64,000 nt of DNA from Lachnospiraceae bacterium. GTDB lineage: Bacteria; Bacillota; Clostridia; Lachnospirales; Lachnospiraceae. The notes under the pieces were generated by a model that did not search any database, was not told where the DNA came from, and saw only the letters and a program-made list of their open reading frames with translations. The stretch spans positions 206,049-270,048 of the forward strand of contig JAFRYA010000006.1 of the NCBI GenBank assembly GCA_017441295.1, written 5' to 3'. Of the stretch, positions 58,801-64,000 are shown one piece after another. Position 1 is the first letter of the stretch, and each line of letters opens with the position of its first letter. Position numbers and translations under genes: made by a program.

Positions 58801-61800
58801 TGGATACATCTTCGCAGGATGGGATAAAGAAATCCCGGCTACAATGCCTGCAGAGAACATCACCATCACAGCTACCTGGACACAGGCAGTTGCTAAGATC
58901 GGCGATACCTTCTACCAGACATTGGCAGCAGCAATTGAGGCAGCACAGTCTGGCGAGACTATTGAACTGCTGAAAGATGTAACAGAAAACGTAACATTCC
59001 CGGCAGGCAAGGAAGTAACCCTCGACCTGGCAGGACACAGCGTAACAAATGCTGAAAACCTGAATACAGTAGAGATTGAAGGCAAACTCACTGTTAAGGA
59101 TTCTGCAGAAGGCGGCAAGATCGTTTCTACCAGCGCTTGCGGCATCTGCGTAGTCGGCGGAGAACTGGTATTTGAATCCGGTGCTGTTGAGGCACAGGAG
59201 ATGGCAGTACTCTTCATTGATGCAGGCAAGGGCACCATCAACGGCGGCACCTTCACTGCTCATGACAACGCAGTTCTCGGTTCCAACGGAACAGCTGGAC
59301 GCGGCGGAAACGCAGTAACAGTAAACGGCGGCGAATTTATCGGAACCATCCAGACTCCGGGATACGTTGCATGCGGCATCTACGCTGCAAACAATGACAC
59401 ATGGACAATCAATGGCGGTAAGTTCGATATTACAGGCGGCGCCGGCATCGTAGCACGTGCAGGCAGCGTTGTAATACCTGAGACCAGCACAGTTGAGATC
59501 ACCACTACCGGCAATGCAACCGGCAAGGTTGGCGATTCCAGAGTTGTTGTTCCTTGCGCAGCACTGGTATTTGACAGCGAAGCAGCTTATCCGGGAATGA
59601 CCGCAGATTCAGCAATCACTGCTGCAGGCGGCACATTCAGATCAGAGAGCAGCTCAGTAGCAACCGTAGGCGATGCTGACAGAATAGTCATCAACGGCGG
59701 TGCTTACTCAGATGACAGCGGCAATAGCGCCAAAGTTCCTGAGGGCAAGTCACTTATGCTCTGCGATGACGGTCTGTACAGACTGGACGGCTTATTCACC
59801 GTAACATTCGATACTGACGGCGGCACACCTGTTCCGGAGGCACAGAAGGTTGCTAACGGACAGAAGGCTACCAAGCCTGCTGAACCTGAGAAGGCTGGCT
59901 ATACATTCGTTGGCTGGTATGCTGAAGGCGATGATGATGCATTCAACTTCAACATTCCGATCACAGCTGATATCAAGCTGACAGCAAGATGGACAGCTAA
60001 CACAGATACTGTTTACACAGTAACCCACTACTTCGAGGAATTCGACGGAACATTTGAAGAGTTAGAGAGCGAGAGACTGCATGGCGTAACCGATACGTAC
60101 GCAACAGCTGAAGCTATTACTATTGAAGGATTCACATTCGATCCTACAGTTGAAGGCACACTGCTGAACGGACAGATCACCGGCGACGGACAGCTCGTAC
60201 TCAAGCTCTACTACACAAGAAACAGCCACAACGTAATTTACGAATATGTAGATGCACCTGCAGACGCAACTCCTGTTCCTGCTGCTAAGTCTTACAAGTT
60301 TGAAGAAGAAGTAACAGTAGCAGACGCGTCAGCATTCACAGCAACAGGCTACACATTCAATGGTTGGGACAAGACAGGTACATTCGATATGCCTGATGAG
60401 GATGTAGTTATCAAGGGTACCTGGACAATTAACACATATACCATCACATTCGAATCTAATGGCGGCACAGACGTTGCTCCTATTACAGTGGAATACAACG
60501 CAGCTGCAACCGCTCCGGCAGATCCGACCAAGGATGGATGCATTTTCGCAGGCTGGTATCTGGGCGATAATGTATACGACTTCGCAACACCTGTAACCGG
60601 AAACATTACTCTTACAGCTCATTGGACACAGGCAGTTGCCAAGATCGGCAACACCCTGTACGCAAGCCTTGCAGAGGCAGTTGCAGCTGCACAGGCAGGC
60701 GAGACAGTCGAACTGCTCGTTGATACCAAGGTTGAGAGCATTACCGTTGACAAGAAGATCACCATTGATCTGGGCGGTCACGAAGTAAGCTCCGACGGTA
60801 TCGAGATCTTCAGCGTCACCTCAACAGGCGACCTGACGATCACAGGCAACGGCAAGATCACCGGACCTGCAAACGGACAGAACTTCGACGGCAAGTCACT
60901 GATCGTTGTTGACGGTGGCAAGCTGACCGTTGAGAACGGTACACTGACAGCTACCGGCTCAGGCTCTGACGGCATGTACGGCGTATATGTACTGGGCGGC
61001 GGCACAGCTATCTTCGGTAATGAAGAAGGCGGCCCGACTATCACATCACACTTCGCAGCCATCGGAACCAACAACACCACCGCACCGGCTACAATCGTAG
61101 TCAACGGCGGTACATACACTGCTAATGCAGTACCTGCCAACAATGAGTGGTGGTCATACTTCTGCGCACCTGTTTATGCAGCAGCAGCAGGATCATTCAC
61201 ACTGAACGGCGGTACATTCAACGGCTACTACGGTATCTCCACCAGATACGCAAACGTTGAGCAGGATGTTGACATTAGTGGAACAGTTACATTCAATGCT
61301 TCTTCCGGAACTGACGTATTTGTTGATGAGCAGACCGGAACAGCGGGTGCAGCTGACAGAGAGATTGTATCTACACTGAATACACGTACAGTTCCTGAGG
61401 GCTACACCTGGGTTGCACGTGAGGACGGCAGATATATCCTCAAGAAACTCTTTAAGGTAACATTCGTTGAGGAAGACGGCGAGACAGTCATTACTTCCGC
61501 AGAATACGCTGAAGGCACAGCATGGAACGATGTTGTACAGCCTGCAGCTCCTGCAAAGGAAGGCTACACATTCGTTGAGTGGGTTGTAGTTCCTGAGACA
61601 ATTACCGAAGACGTAACTGTTAAGGCAACTTACAAGATCAACGAGTACACCGTTACATTCGACGCAGGAGGCGCTGAAGCTTACTCTACAGCTACAGTTG
61701 AGCATGGTCAGACAGTTGCTAAACCTGCTGATCCTACAAAGGACGGATACATCTTTAGCGGATGGTTACTGAATGGTGAAGCTTATGACTTCACAACACC

Positions 61801-64000
61801 TGTAACAGGTAACATCACTCTGACAGCTGCTTGGACACAGGCAGTAGCAAGAATCGACGACGTACTGTACGCAAGCCTGAAAGAGGCTGTTGCAGCAGCA
61901 CACGCTGGCGATACAGTAACATTGCTTGTTGATACAACTGATGATGAGATCGTGGTTGACAAAGAGCTCACCATTGACCTGGACGGCCATACAGTAACAT
62001 CAACCAAGCCGGGACTCCTTGAAGTAACCAAGAATGGCGACCTGACAATCACAGGCAACGGCAGACTTGAAGGCCCTGGATTTGGTGACCAGTTCGACGG
62101 CAACGCAGTCATCTACGTTGATGGCGGTACACTGTTCTTCAACGATGGCGAACTCGTTGCTACCGGCGCAGGTTCAGACGGCATGTACGGCGTATATGTA
62201 CTGAACGGCGGCACAGCAGTCTTTGGCACAGAGGAGAATGGTCCTAAGATCACAGCTCACTTCGCAGCCATCGGCGCAAACAACACAACCGCTCCGGTAT
62301 CAATTCTGGTTAACGGTGGTCAGTACACATCTACTGCATCACCTGACGGTGCATGGTGGTCAATCTACTGCGCAGCAGTATACGCTCCGGGTGCCGGAGA
62401 TTACCAGCTGAAGGGCGGTACATTCAAGGGCTACTATGGCATTGCCAGCATCTATGCAAATGTTGATCAGGATATTGACATCAGCAAGTATGTAGTATTC
62501 AGAAATACTTCAGGAATCGACGTATTCGTTGACGAGAGAACAGGTTCTGCAGGAGCTACTGACAAGAACGTTGTTTCTGACCTCAACTCATACACAATAC
62601 CTGAAGGCTACACATGGGTTGCACGCGAGGACGGCAGATACATTCTGAAGAAACTCTACACCATCACATTTGTTGATGAGGATGGAACAACAGTTCTTCA
62701 GAGCGGACAGGTTCCTGAAGGCGAGACACCTGTCTACACAGGCGAGACACCGACTAAGACCGGTGATGCACAGTTCAGTTACGAATTCCGTGGATGGACA
62801 CCTGACATTGTTCCGGTAACCGGCGACGCAACCTACAAGGCAGAATATACCGAGCTTGTAAACGAGTACACCATCACATTCGTTGATGAAGATGGTACTA
62901 CAGTTCTTCAGAGCGGTAAGGTTCTGTACGGCGAGACACCTGTTTACACAGGCGAGACACCGACCAAGGAAGCTGACGCACAGTACACCTACTCATTCAA
63001 GGGATGGACTCCTGAGATTGCAGAGGTTACAGGCGATGCTACCTACACTGCTGTATACGAGCAGACTGTAAACAAATACACTATCAAGTTCGTAGACGAA
63101 GATGGCTCAACAGTACTCCAGAGCAGCGAAGTTGCTTTCGGCGAGACACCTGTTTATACAGGCGATGAACCGACCAAGGAAGCTACCGCACAGTACAGCT
63201 ACACATTCGCAGGATGGACTCCTGAGATTGCAGAGGTTACAGGCGAAGCTACCTACACAGCAACCTACACTGAGAAAGTACGCGAGTACACCATCAAGTT
63301 CGTAAACTACGACGATTCATTACTCCAGAGCAGCGAAGTTGCTTTCGGCGAGACACCTGTTTACACAGGCGATACACCGGTTAAGGCAGCTACTGCAGAG
63401 TACACTTACACATTCGCAGGATGGACACCTGATATTACAGAAGTTAACGGTGAAGCTACATACAAGGCTGTATTCACTGAATCAGCTAATGTATACTCAC
63501 TCGTATTCTACTTAACAGAGGGCGATCCATACTACGAGACCGAACTGGCTTACGGCGCACCGATCGTTGTTCCTGAGAATCCGACAATGGACGGCAGAAC
63601 CTTCCTTGGATGGACTCCGGAAGTTCCTGCAACAATGCCGGCTCAGAACACATCATTCACCGCAGTTTGGGCATCAACCGTTTGGGAGCTCACACTTCCA
63701 TTCACACCTGGTACACTGACTGAGACAGGCGCTACTTTCCAGAATCTGGAGCTTCAGTTCTTCCCGGCTGACGCTGCGATCGGACGTCCTGTTGACGGTT
63801 ACTGGGTAGGCGCTCAGTTCATCGCACCTGAGGCACTGACCGATGCAAACCTTGCCAATGCTACATTCGCAATGGGCGAGAATGGTACATTCAGCGCATT
63901 CGCACCTGCAGTTGACGGCAAGAACGCAGACGGCAGATTCTACCTGAACGCATGGGTACTTGTAACAGAAGAGAAGGTTGAGGAAGCACTTGCCGCTGGC
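46886..64000 (+). CDS. Giant secreted beta-helix / InlB-repeat protein, 3' end outside window
   Basis: The frame stays open for 5705 codons to the window end. A signal peptide (MKRYLKKGIAFLIMAVFLLQ..., cleavage near residue 34, TFA-DT) is followed by an acidic Glu/Asp/Ala/Pro linker to ~140. About 15 modules then start with VAKIGDxYYxTLxEAVAAA and GDTIxLLxD (first at ~47312, last at ~61845). They continue with parallel beta-helix-like INGGTF / ITGGT repeats. An MBG/YDG-like Ig section lies at ~48190-48905. InlB-type (Listeria-Bacteroides) repeats (ITFDTAGG...AGWxKEI..TATW) appear at 57090, 58490, 59785, 60430, 61455 and four in tandem from 62656. SD GAAAGGAAA precedes ATG 46886. The anchoring domain is not seen; adhesin or S-layer-like function is inferred. 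Confidence 0.88.
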   Translation, partial: MKRYLKKGIAFLIMAVFLLQTIVFTPVMSVTTFADTGEATVSEQTPEVENGETDVDIDAPSEDPPGETSQEEADADIASSENDAGEVPEAADTPAPEDARPNGEGGAADKADAEIAAEAELVKPAGDAEVQGDDDAEPVRAANVAKIGETEYATLQEAVNAAQGMTGDVTITVLSDVAEKVTVQQQRNLNLTIDGNSKTISGQFLLDGGGFYGDDTLTITNFKFVYNSEVAQTASFVDVLTSSTLGRLSDTHNVTVIDSSFEGAYPTVSTVAVSAGSGTQNRNFVLSNLTAKNMHSLAQLRAVNGITIEDCALTDSHNGINITGDCGTVSITGTIIEGDGYALRLQGATSATSTIATLSNNSFSGESEGLIFKTGTAIIQSGEYVGPVTKESAASVNISGGKFIDKDGNKVDVSNYLSSDLEQDDRGVVIAKQLYIVSVTPDELIYNGKDQKTSITAVTVTYGNGGEPVDSSNYDVSWKNANGEAVTELKNVGLYTVVVTGKGEYAGKSGELKDALAIGRASIANYEVVIADAVFTGFPITPTVTFKDGFGRVVDGVTYDISSITNNTNVGQASVNLSGTENYIGSANGRFNITAADFADVVVTLEYDSIVANGSAKYEPEVTAKLGEYTLIEGTDYTVAYTNNEAPGTATVTLTPAGANITGSAKTAEFEIKAAVAKIGDKYYETLNEAVAASVTGDTLEILKAGEYTLPNIPNNITVEGKVDGVVFKHTSSGSVCSIPNGITFKDVTFNFGNVNYNGFQHPGTINMENCTINGRLTSYGEMNFTECTFNAPGTDASGITSKDYSMWAYAGNLTYTNCTFNGAGKFINVYNESSTTRYKITATGCEFNSTVSNKAAFNVKETCLDNGNVLQYTVNLSNCTTNENFPAASESGALTVISGLVQVDDRVAGGTMDGGEIVVNVDGEQVYITPKIARVAAIGDEQFVSLQAALDAAHEMTGDVTVTLLADISGYSIVRQKEGLNLTIDGAGKKVDGQIIVYGEGRSAGTETLTIKSVNFEGDKTNFYAGTDAFILVPKPADITGLPGTYNYAHNITVTYCTFKSTSSELDVVGFKVTSKAGAYNVAFDNIDVATNLHSIAQLTGTTGGRFNSVSSNDSDSFVNIDGGTGDFTFTNCSFESCVNDGYGIRIKGGSSAVVYLDETNGIEANDALVLGKNDAPSGKFVVTGGLYKGNLADKMTTEGTGKFEISGGFFSVAPTLKQCAEGYYPIASGEEELPYTVGAAIALVDGLGYQNFPEAVTASNNGEKVIKLLANIDEAYTLTNGSIQVELNGKTLTVNVSEGYVLKTSETDGITTYTAAIAVAKIGDVLYATLADAVAAAQSGDTIVMITDSTETETAVVNTNITIDLNGKTINSTVEPRAIQINHEGALTIEDGATGGKFIAARRAITLCGGKLTVNSGEIRSQGYLIDANYDIPGDMKTVAKYDCEIVINGGTLHSVSSTIAVSGNGKLVKLTINDGELLTDNGCVITSNFHYPDQEIVINGGTLKNLNKNNCAIYMPSIGKVTINGGYIEGDQAIDMRHGYLTITGGTLVGSVSNAVMIYSYCYGRNDPWSQADREYGVQTPEVSITGGNFYSTDGAEVITVYQGSTTTGGVTYTGGIVEDFITGGYFNNSPAEKYCGTDAEGNYLYPINNTDEATMAEYPYTVGAAVAAVEGIGYMTFTDAVAAANNGEKVITLLANITDAYTMSVGETLKVQKDGKSLTVKAPEGPYVLKSSVSSGVTTYTIAEADIEFTNANGVVSYKAFSSSVISATGTYKLLKDVTATARIAPGILASNITLDLNGHTLTSTATDCAILLSRSGSESSHKTFNIVDTSENKGGKVVVNPAANLAIQVSGKYNDVTIGEGVTLDGGCVALLGENQTLTVNGTINGGADFAIATNGSTTKNATININEGAVITSDITAIYLPGTGTTTISGGSITGATAVFQKSGTLNITGGTFKATGEAAEFVHNPNGTSKTGDCIVVENCDYPGGAPVTSISGGIFESVNGKTISSYAQDGYEPTAHFVTDGRFVGNNIDYNTIPEGKTLGLLEDGYYHIVDAVASITRNGQTTLFDTLEAAVAAAVDGDTIELLKNTSGNGIIAPQGKFATGLTIDFKGFTYDFSGKGVGSTGTEYNGFQLLMGNTITFKNGTITATSEDAGFLIQNYSNLTLDNMTIDGTNVWGGYVMSNNNGNVVIKDTTINAKAGDFAFDVCRYSSYPLVSVTVEGSSVINGNIEISASGNDAKDGFSLALNGGTYTGAIVLDPSAATAMIATPDKVSITKDKTVKIAAPADYKWVELNETTDKLAKKDYVAQIGEVKFESVAEAIAASAANDTIKLLVNTSENVVVEGGKKFTLDLNGKTLTGYIDIYDADVTIANGKMAGTIYANGLASGKTGSVTIASDATVESSYGIILYQAADNTGNGQTININGTVNGIVWVMGNITSGNSVINVNNGAKITGDDVGIALNGVATVNVNDGATVKGISATGTGIEVRAGTLNVTGGTIIGEGTTTVVNPNGSGTTTAGVAIAVAQHNTALPVSVNISGGTFTGAAAFYESNPQGNSADAIGTVNIAVTGGTFNGNFYSEDKEAFVTSALFDRDVDDKYAVAGSIVIPVDNNMYGIGVLAITVDSAANKATVTATADTITVNAAFIPADANVKITAVKDTVLLAIAEKLIKGGMALGSDITLGLSIVKTSGTTEKVVYEVKLVATNGANTEVIANEDLTEGAEFTFDLDASDLGLSAGNYVTLTHVGFADETKLVKLTDTQKVSVTTTHFSTFEITPYDAVAQIGDTPYPTLEAAVAAAKAGDTVELLKDASGAGIFVGANAGKNITIDLGGHKYTVSGPAVGSTGTATQGFHLEMGNTITIKNGTISSTADSGVLMLVQNYCDLTLDGVTLDGTNLPGSNRYVLSNNCGNVVIKDTTINAKSGDFAFDVCRYASYPSVKVTVEGSSVINGNIEVSASANDAKDGIGLALNGGTLNGTVVIDPSAGAALAATPEKVVITKAKDFEAPVSKDYKWVKLNDTTDILVPKEYVAQIGTEKYETLAEAAAAAKDGDTIQMIADSTQESYVEFPAGMNLTLDLNGTTITSAGGGLDVYGNLTITDTSAEKAGKIIAVRQGVYVNNGASVTMEAGTIQAGYYGFRTEANTTLTINGGNIVGAGNGIYNEGTTTMNGGTIDVVGMGVNNVGTFTINNGSIDGDELGIYAHGSSTTNVAGGTVNCTDGFAISTNGTGDTASADHSFNAVVNISGGTVTSDNESAIYIPAGTFNITGGTITGATGIFMRGGALNVPADSTAVINGTGAAADPGYAGSGDGASSTGEALTIVASGYPAGLSNENVNIAGGTFVSANAEAVGSYATEGNTAIGEFISGGKYSSEPKAEYIVPGKAATLSGEYWIIVDEMKVTFDANGGNFGKDDNDELILTKVVAVPKGETIPTEEITDSVKEGYNFLGWFAPNAEEAFDFTTPITADLTLTAKWQIKTYTITWKVEDKTKTETYEHGQTPVYKGTTPVKESDAQYTYTFKEWTPEIVPATADATYTAVFTPAIRSYTIKFVNYDGEVLQTSTVEYGQMPAYTGATPTRPADAESSYEFKGWNPAIAEVTGDATYVATYKPVLNVAKIGETYYTSLAAAVAAAQSGDTVELLVDHTGTGIFLGAGDKNITIDLGGHTFTCSEAVGSSGTKTQALHLEKGNTVILKNGTVTCTADSGVKMLVQNYADLTLENVTLDGSNLTGNGTYVLSNNCGNVVIGNGTTINAKEGGYAFDVCVTNYYPEGTTVTVNEGAVINGDVQYDVWGSVPAENKASLVINGGTFNGTFDVEAALAEDAKTHIEINGGAFKDDTGNAYKVPEGKKLVQSADGYYRLESVFTVTFNADGGTPAPEAQEVVNGQKAAKPADPEKTGYTFGGWYAEGDDDAFNFNMPITADITLTAKWTVNQYTITFDTAGGSAIDPITQDYNTAVTAPADPTKDGYIFAGWDKEIPATMPAENITITATWTQAVAKIGDTFYQTLAAAIEAAQSGETIELLKDVTENVTFPAGKEVTLDLAGHSVTNAENLNTVEIEGKLTVKDSAEGGKIVSTSACGICVVGGELVFESGAVEAQEMAVLFIDAGKGTINGGTFTAHDNAVLGSNGTAGRGGNAVTVNGGEFIGTIQTPGYVACGIYAANNDTWTINGGKFDITGGAGIVARAGSVVIPETSTVEITTTGNATGKVGDSRVVVPCAALVFDSEAAYPGMTADSAITAAGGTFRSESSSVATVGDADRIVINGGAYSDDSGNSAKVPEGKSLMLCDDGLYRLDGLFTVTFDTDGGTPVPEAQKVANGQKATKPAEPEKAGYTFVGWYAEGDDDAFNFNIPITADIKLTARWTANTDTVYTVTHYFEEFDGTFEELESERLHGVTDTYATAEAITIEGFTFDPTVEGTLLNGQITGDGQLVLKLYYTRNSHNVIYEYVDAPADATPVPAAKSYKFEEEVTVADASAFTATGYTFNGWDKTGTFDMPDEDVVIKGTWTINTYTITFESNGGTDVAPITVEYNAAATAPADPTKDGCIFAGWYLGDNVYDFATPVTGNITLTAHWTQAVAKIGNTLYASLAEAVAAAQAGETVELLVDTKVESITVDKKITIDLGGHEVSSDGIEIFSVTSTGDLTITGNGKITGPANGQNFDGKSLIVVDGGKLTVENGTLTATGSGSDGMYGVYVLGGGTAIFGNEEGGPTITSHFAAIGTNNTTAPATIVVNGGTYTANAVPANNEWWSYFCAPVYAAAAGSFTLNGGTFNGYYGISTRYANVEQDVDISGTVTFNASSGTDVFVDEQTGTAGAADREIVSTLNTRTVPEGYTWVAREDGRYILKKLFKVTFVEEDGETVITSAEYAEGTAWNDVVQPAAPAKEGYTFVEWVVVPETITEDVTVKATYKINEYTVTFDAGGAEAYSTATVEHGQTVAKPADPTKDGYIFSGWLLNGEAYDFTTPVTGNITLTAAWTQAVARIDDVLYASLKEAVAAAHAGDTVTLLVDTTDDEIVVDKELTIDLDGHTVTSTKPGLLEVTKNGDLTITGNGRLEGPGFGDQFDGNAVIYVDGGTLFFNDGELVATGAGSDGMYGVYVLNGGTAVFGTEENGPKITAHFAAIGANNTTAPVSILVNGGQYTSTASPDGAWWSIYCAAVYAPGAGDYQLKGGTFKGYYGIASIYANVDQDIDISKYVVFRNTSGIDVFVDERTGSAGATDKNVVSDLNSYTIPEGYTWVAREDGRYILKKLYTITFVDEDGTTVLQSGQVPEGETPVYTGETPTKTGDAQFSYEFRGWTPDIVPVTGDATYKAEYTELVNEYTITFVDEDGTTVLQSGKVLYGETPVYTGETPTKEADAQYTYSFKGWTPEIAEVTGDATYTAVYEQTVNKYTIKFVDEDGSTVLQSSEVAFGETPVYTGDEPTKEATAQYSYTFAGWTPEIAEVTGEATYTATYTEKVREYTIKFVNYDDSLLQSSEVAFGETPVYTGDTPVKAATAEYTYTFAGWTPDITEVNGEATYKAVFTESANVYSLVFYLTEGDPYYETELAYGAPIVVPENPTMDGRTFLGWTPEVPATMPAQNTSFTAVWASTVWELTLPFTPGTLTETGATFQNLELQFFPADAAIGRPVDGYWVGAQFIAPEALTDANLANATFAMGENGTFSAFAPAVDGKNADGRFYLNAWVLVTEEKVEEALAAG
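53065..55990 (+). repeat. Recently duplicated module within the giant gene
   Basis: The modules at ~53065-53820 and ~55240-55990 share long near-identical stretches at a spacing of about 2.17 kb, for example GGCGACTTCGCATTCGACGT at 53501 and 55673, and GTTGAGGGCAGCAGCGTGAT at 53559 and 55730. A third relative at ~57745-58440 shares CTTTCAAATAACTGCGGCAA with the second. Confidence 0.75.
60635..62660 (+). repeat. Second duplicated module pair in the giant gene
   Basis: The modules starting ~60635 and ~61845 are near copies about 1.21 kb apart. They share GACGGCATGTACGGCGTATA and CACTTCGCAGCCATCGG, and the same closing phrase GYTWVAREDGRYILKKL. Confidence 0.75.
62656..63480 (+). repeat. Four tandem InlB-type repeats of ~210 bp
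   Basis: Units begin near 62656, 62868, 63078 and 63288 (YTITFVDEDGTTVLQS and relatives). Each contains GETPVYTGETPTK and a GWTPEI..VTGDATY end. DNA identity is high (GGCGAGACACCTGTTTACAC recurs), pointing to recent expansion. Confidence 0.85.

Noticed and set aside
46886..64000. Many Cys/Ser-rich frames on the minus strand opposite the giant gene
   Set aside because: They are mirror frames of Thr/Ala/Gly-rich repeats, have no ribosome sites and contradict the continuous plus-strand frame.

Overview
The window looks like a chromosome segment of an anaerobic low-to-mid-GC Gram-positive bacterium, probably a clostridial (Eubacteriales) lineage. The evidence is AGGAGG-type ribosome binding sites, MecA, the c-di-AMP phosphodiesterase GdpP, S-layer-homology (SLH) surface proteins, a bacterial V-type ATPase, small 2[4Fe-4S] ferredoxins and an Fe-S aldo/keto reductase. 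A family such as Anaerovoracaceae would fit, but that is a guess. No tRNA, rRNA, CRISPR array, transposase or integrase was found.

Layout. 1-455 is the C-terminal end of an SLH protein. 600-5051 is housekeeping: tatD-rsmA, then lgt and a zinc-ribbon membrane protein on the minus strand, then an in-frame Sua5-RpiB fusion and dCMP deaminase. 5171-14020 is a complete nine-gene V-ATPase operon (H-I-K-E-C-F-A-B-D) whose K subunit carries the sodium-ligand pattern; a 154-bp three-hairpin insert separates B and D. 14142-17852 holds thioredoxin, a GNAT-like protein, an Fe-S aldo/keto reductase and a homocysteine methyltransferase. 17974-23318 is rpsF-ssb-rpsR and gdpP-rplI-dnaB, separated by a 208-bp palindrome. 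Next come a ferredoxin, a DUF1858 protein and a Vsr/DUF559-like nuclease-type gene bracketed by nested inverted repeats. 25379-30023 is a minus-strand mecA-potABCD operon. 30247-33037 has a small protein, a GH18 glycosidase, tadA and the SRP RNA. 33356-46649 holds a TrkA/RyR-type membrane protein, a 3161-residue Ig-like/SLH surface protein and an M42 peptidase. From 46886 to the window end runs one uninterrupted reading frame of at least 5705 codons, a giant secreted beta-helix/InlB-repeat protein.

The most unusual material lies between genes. One family of ~165-190 bp elements, built from GGCGCAGATT boxes alternating with their complements, occurs four times (15626, 33091, 34903, 45083). All copies have the same orientation and all sit just after a plus-strand transcription unit. 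The last three separate the RyR protein and the Ig giant like spacers in a cassette array. A second family of nested inverted repeats with a GGGYGTTTTTT core brackets the nuclease-like gene and also flanks the Ig giant. The two families together form ~450-500 bp direct repeats around the 9.5-kb surface gene.

A second theme is transcription start geometry. Three genes (sua5-rpiB, mecA, homocysteine methyltransferase) have a good -10 box 5-6 nt before the start codon and no Shine-Dalgarno, so leaderless mRNAs are predicted. All functional statements are made from reading the sequence and family knowledge; no database search was run.
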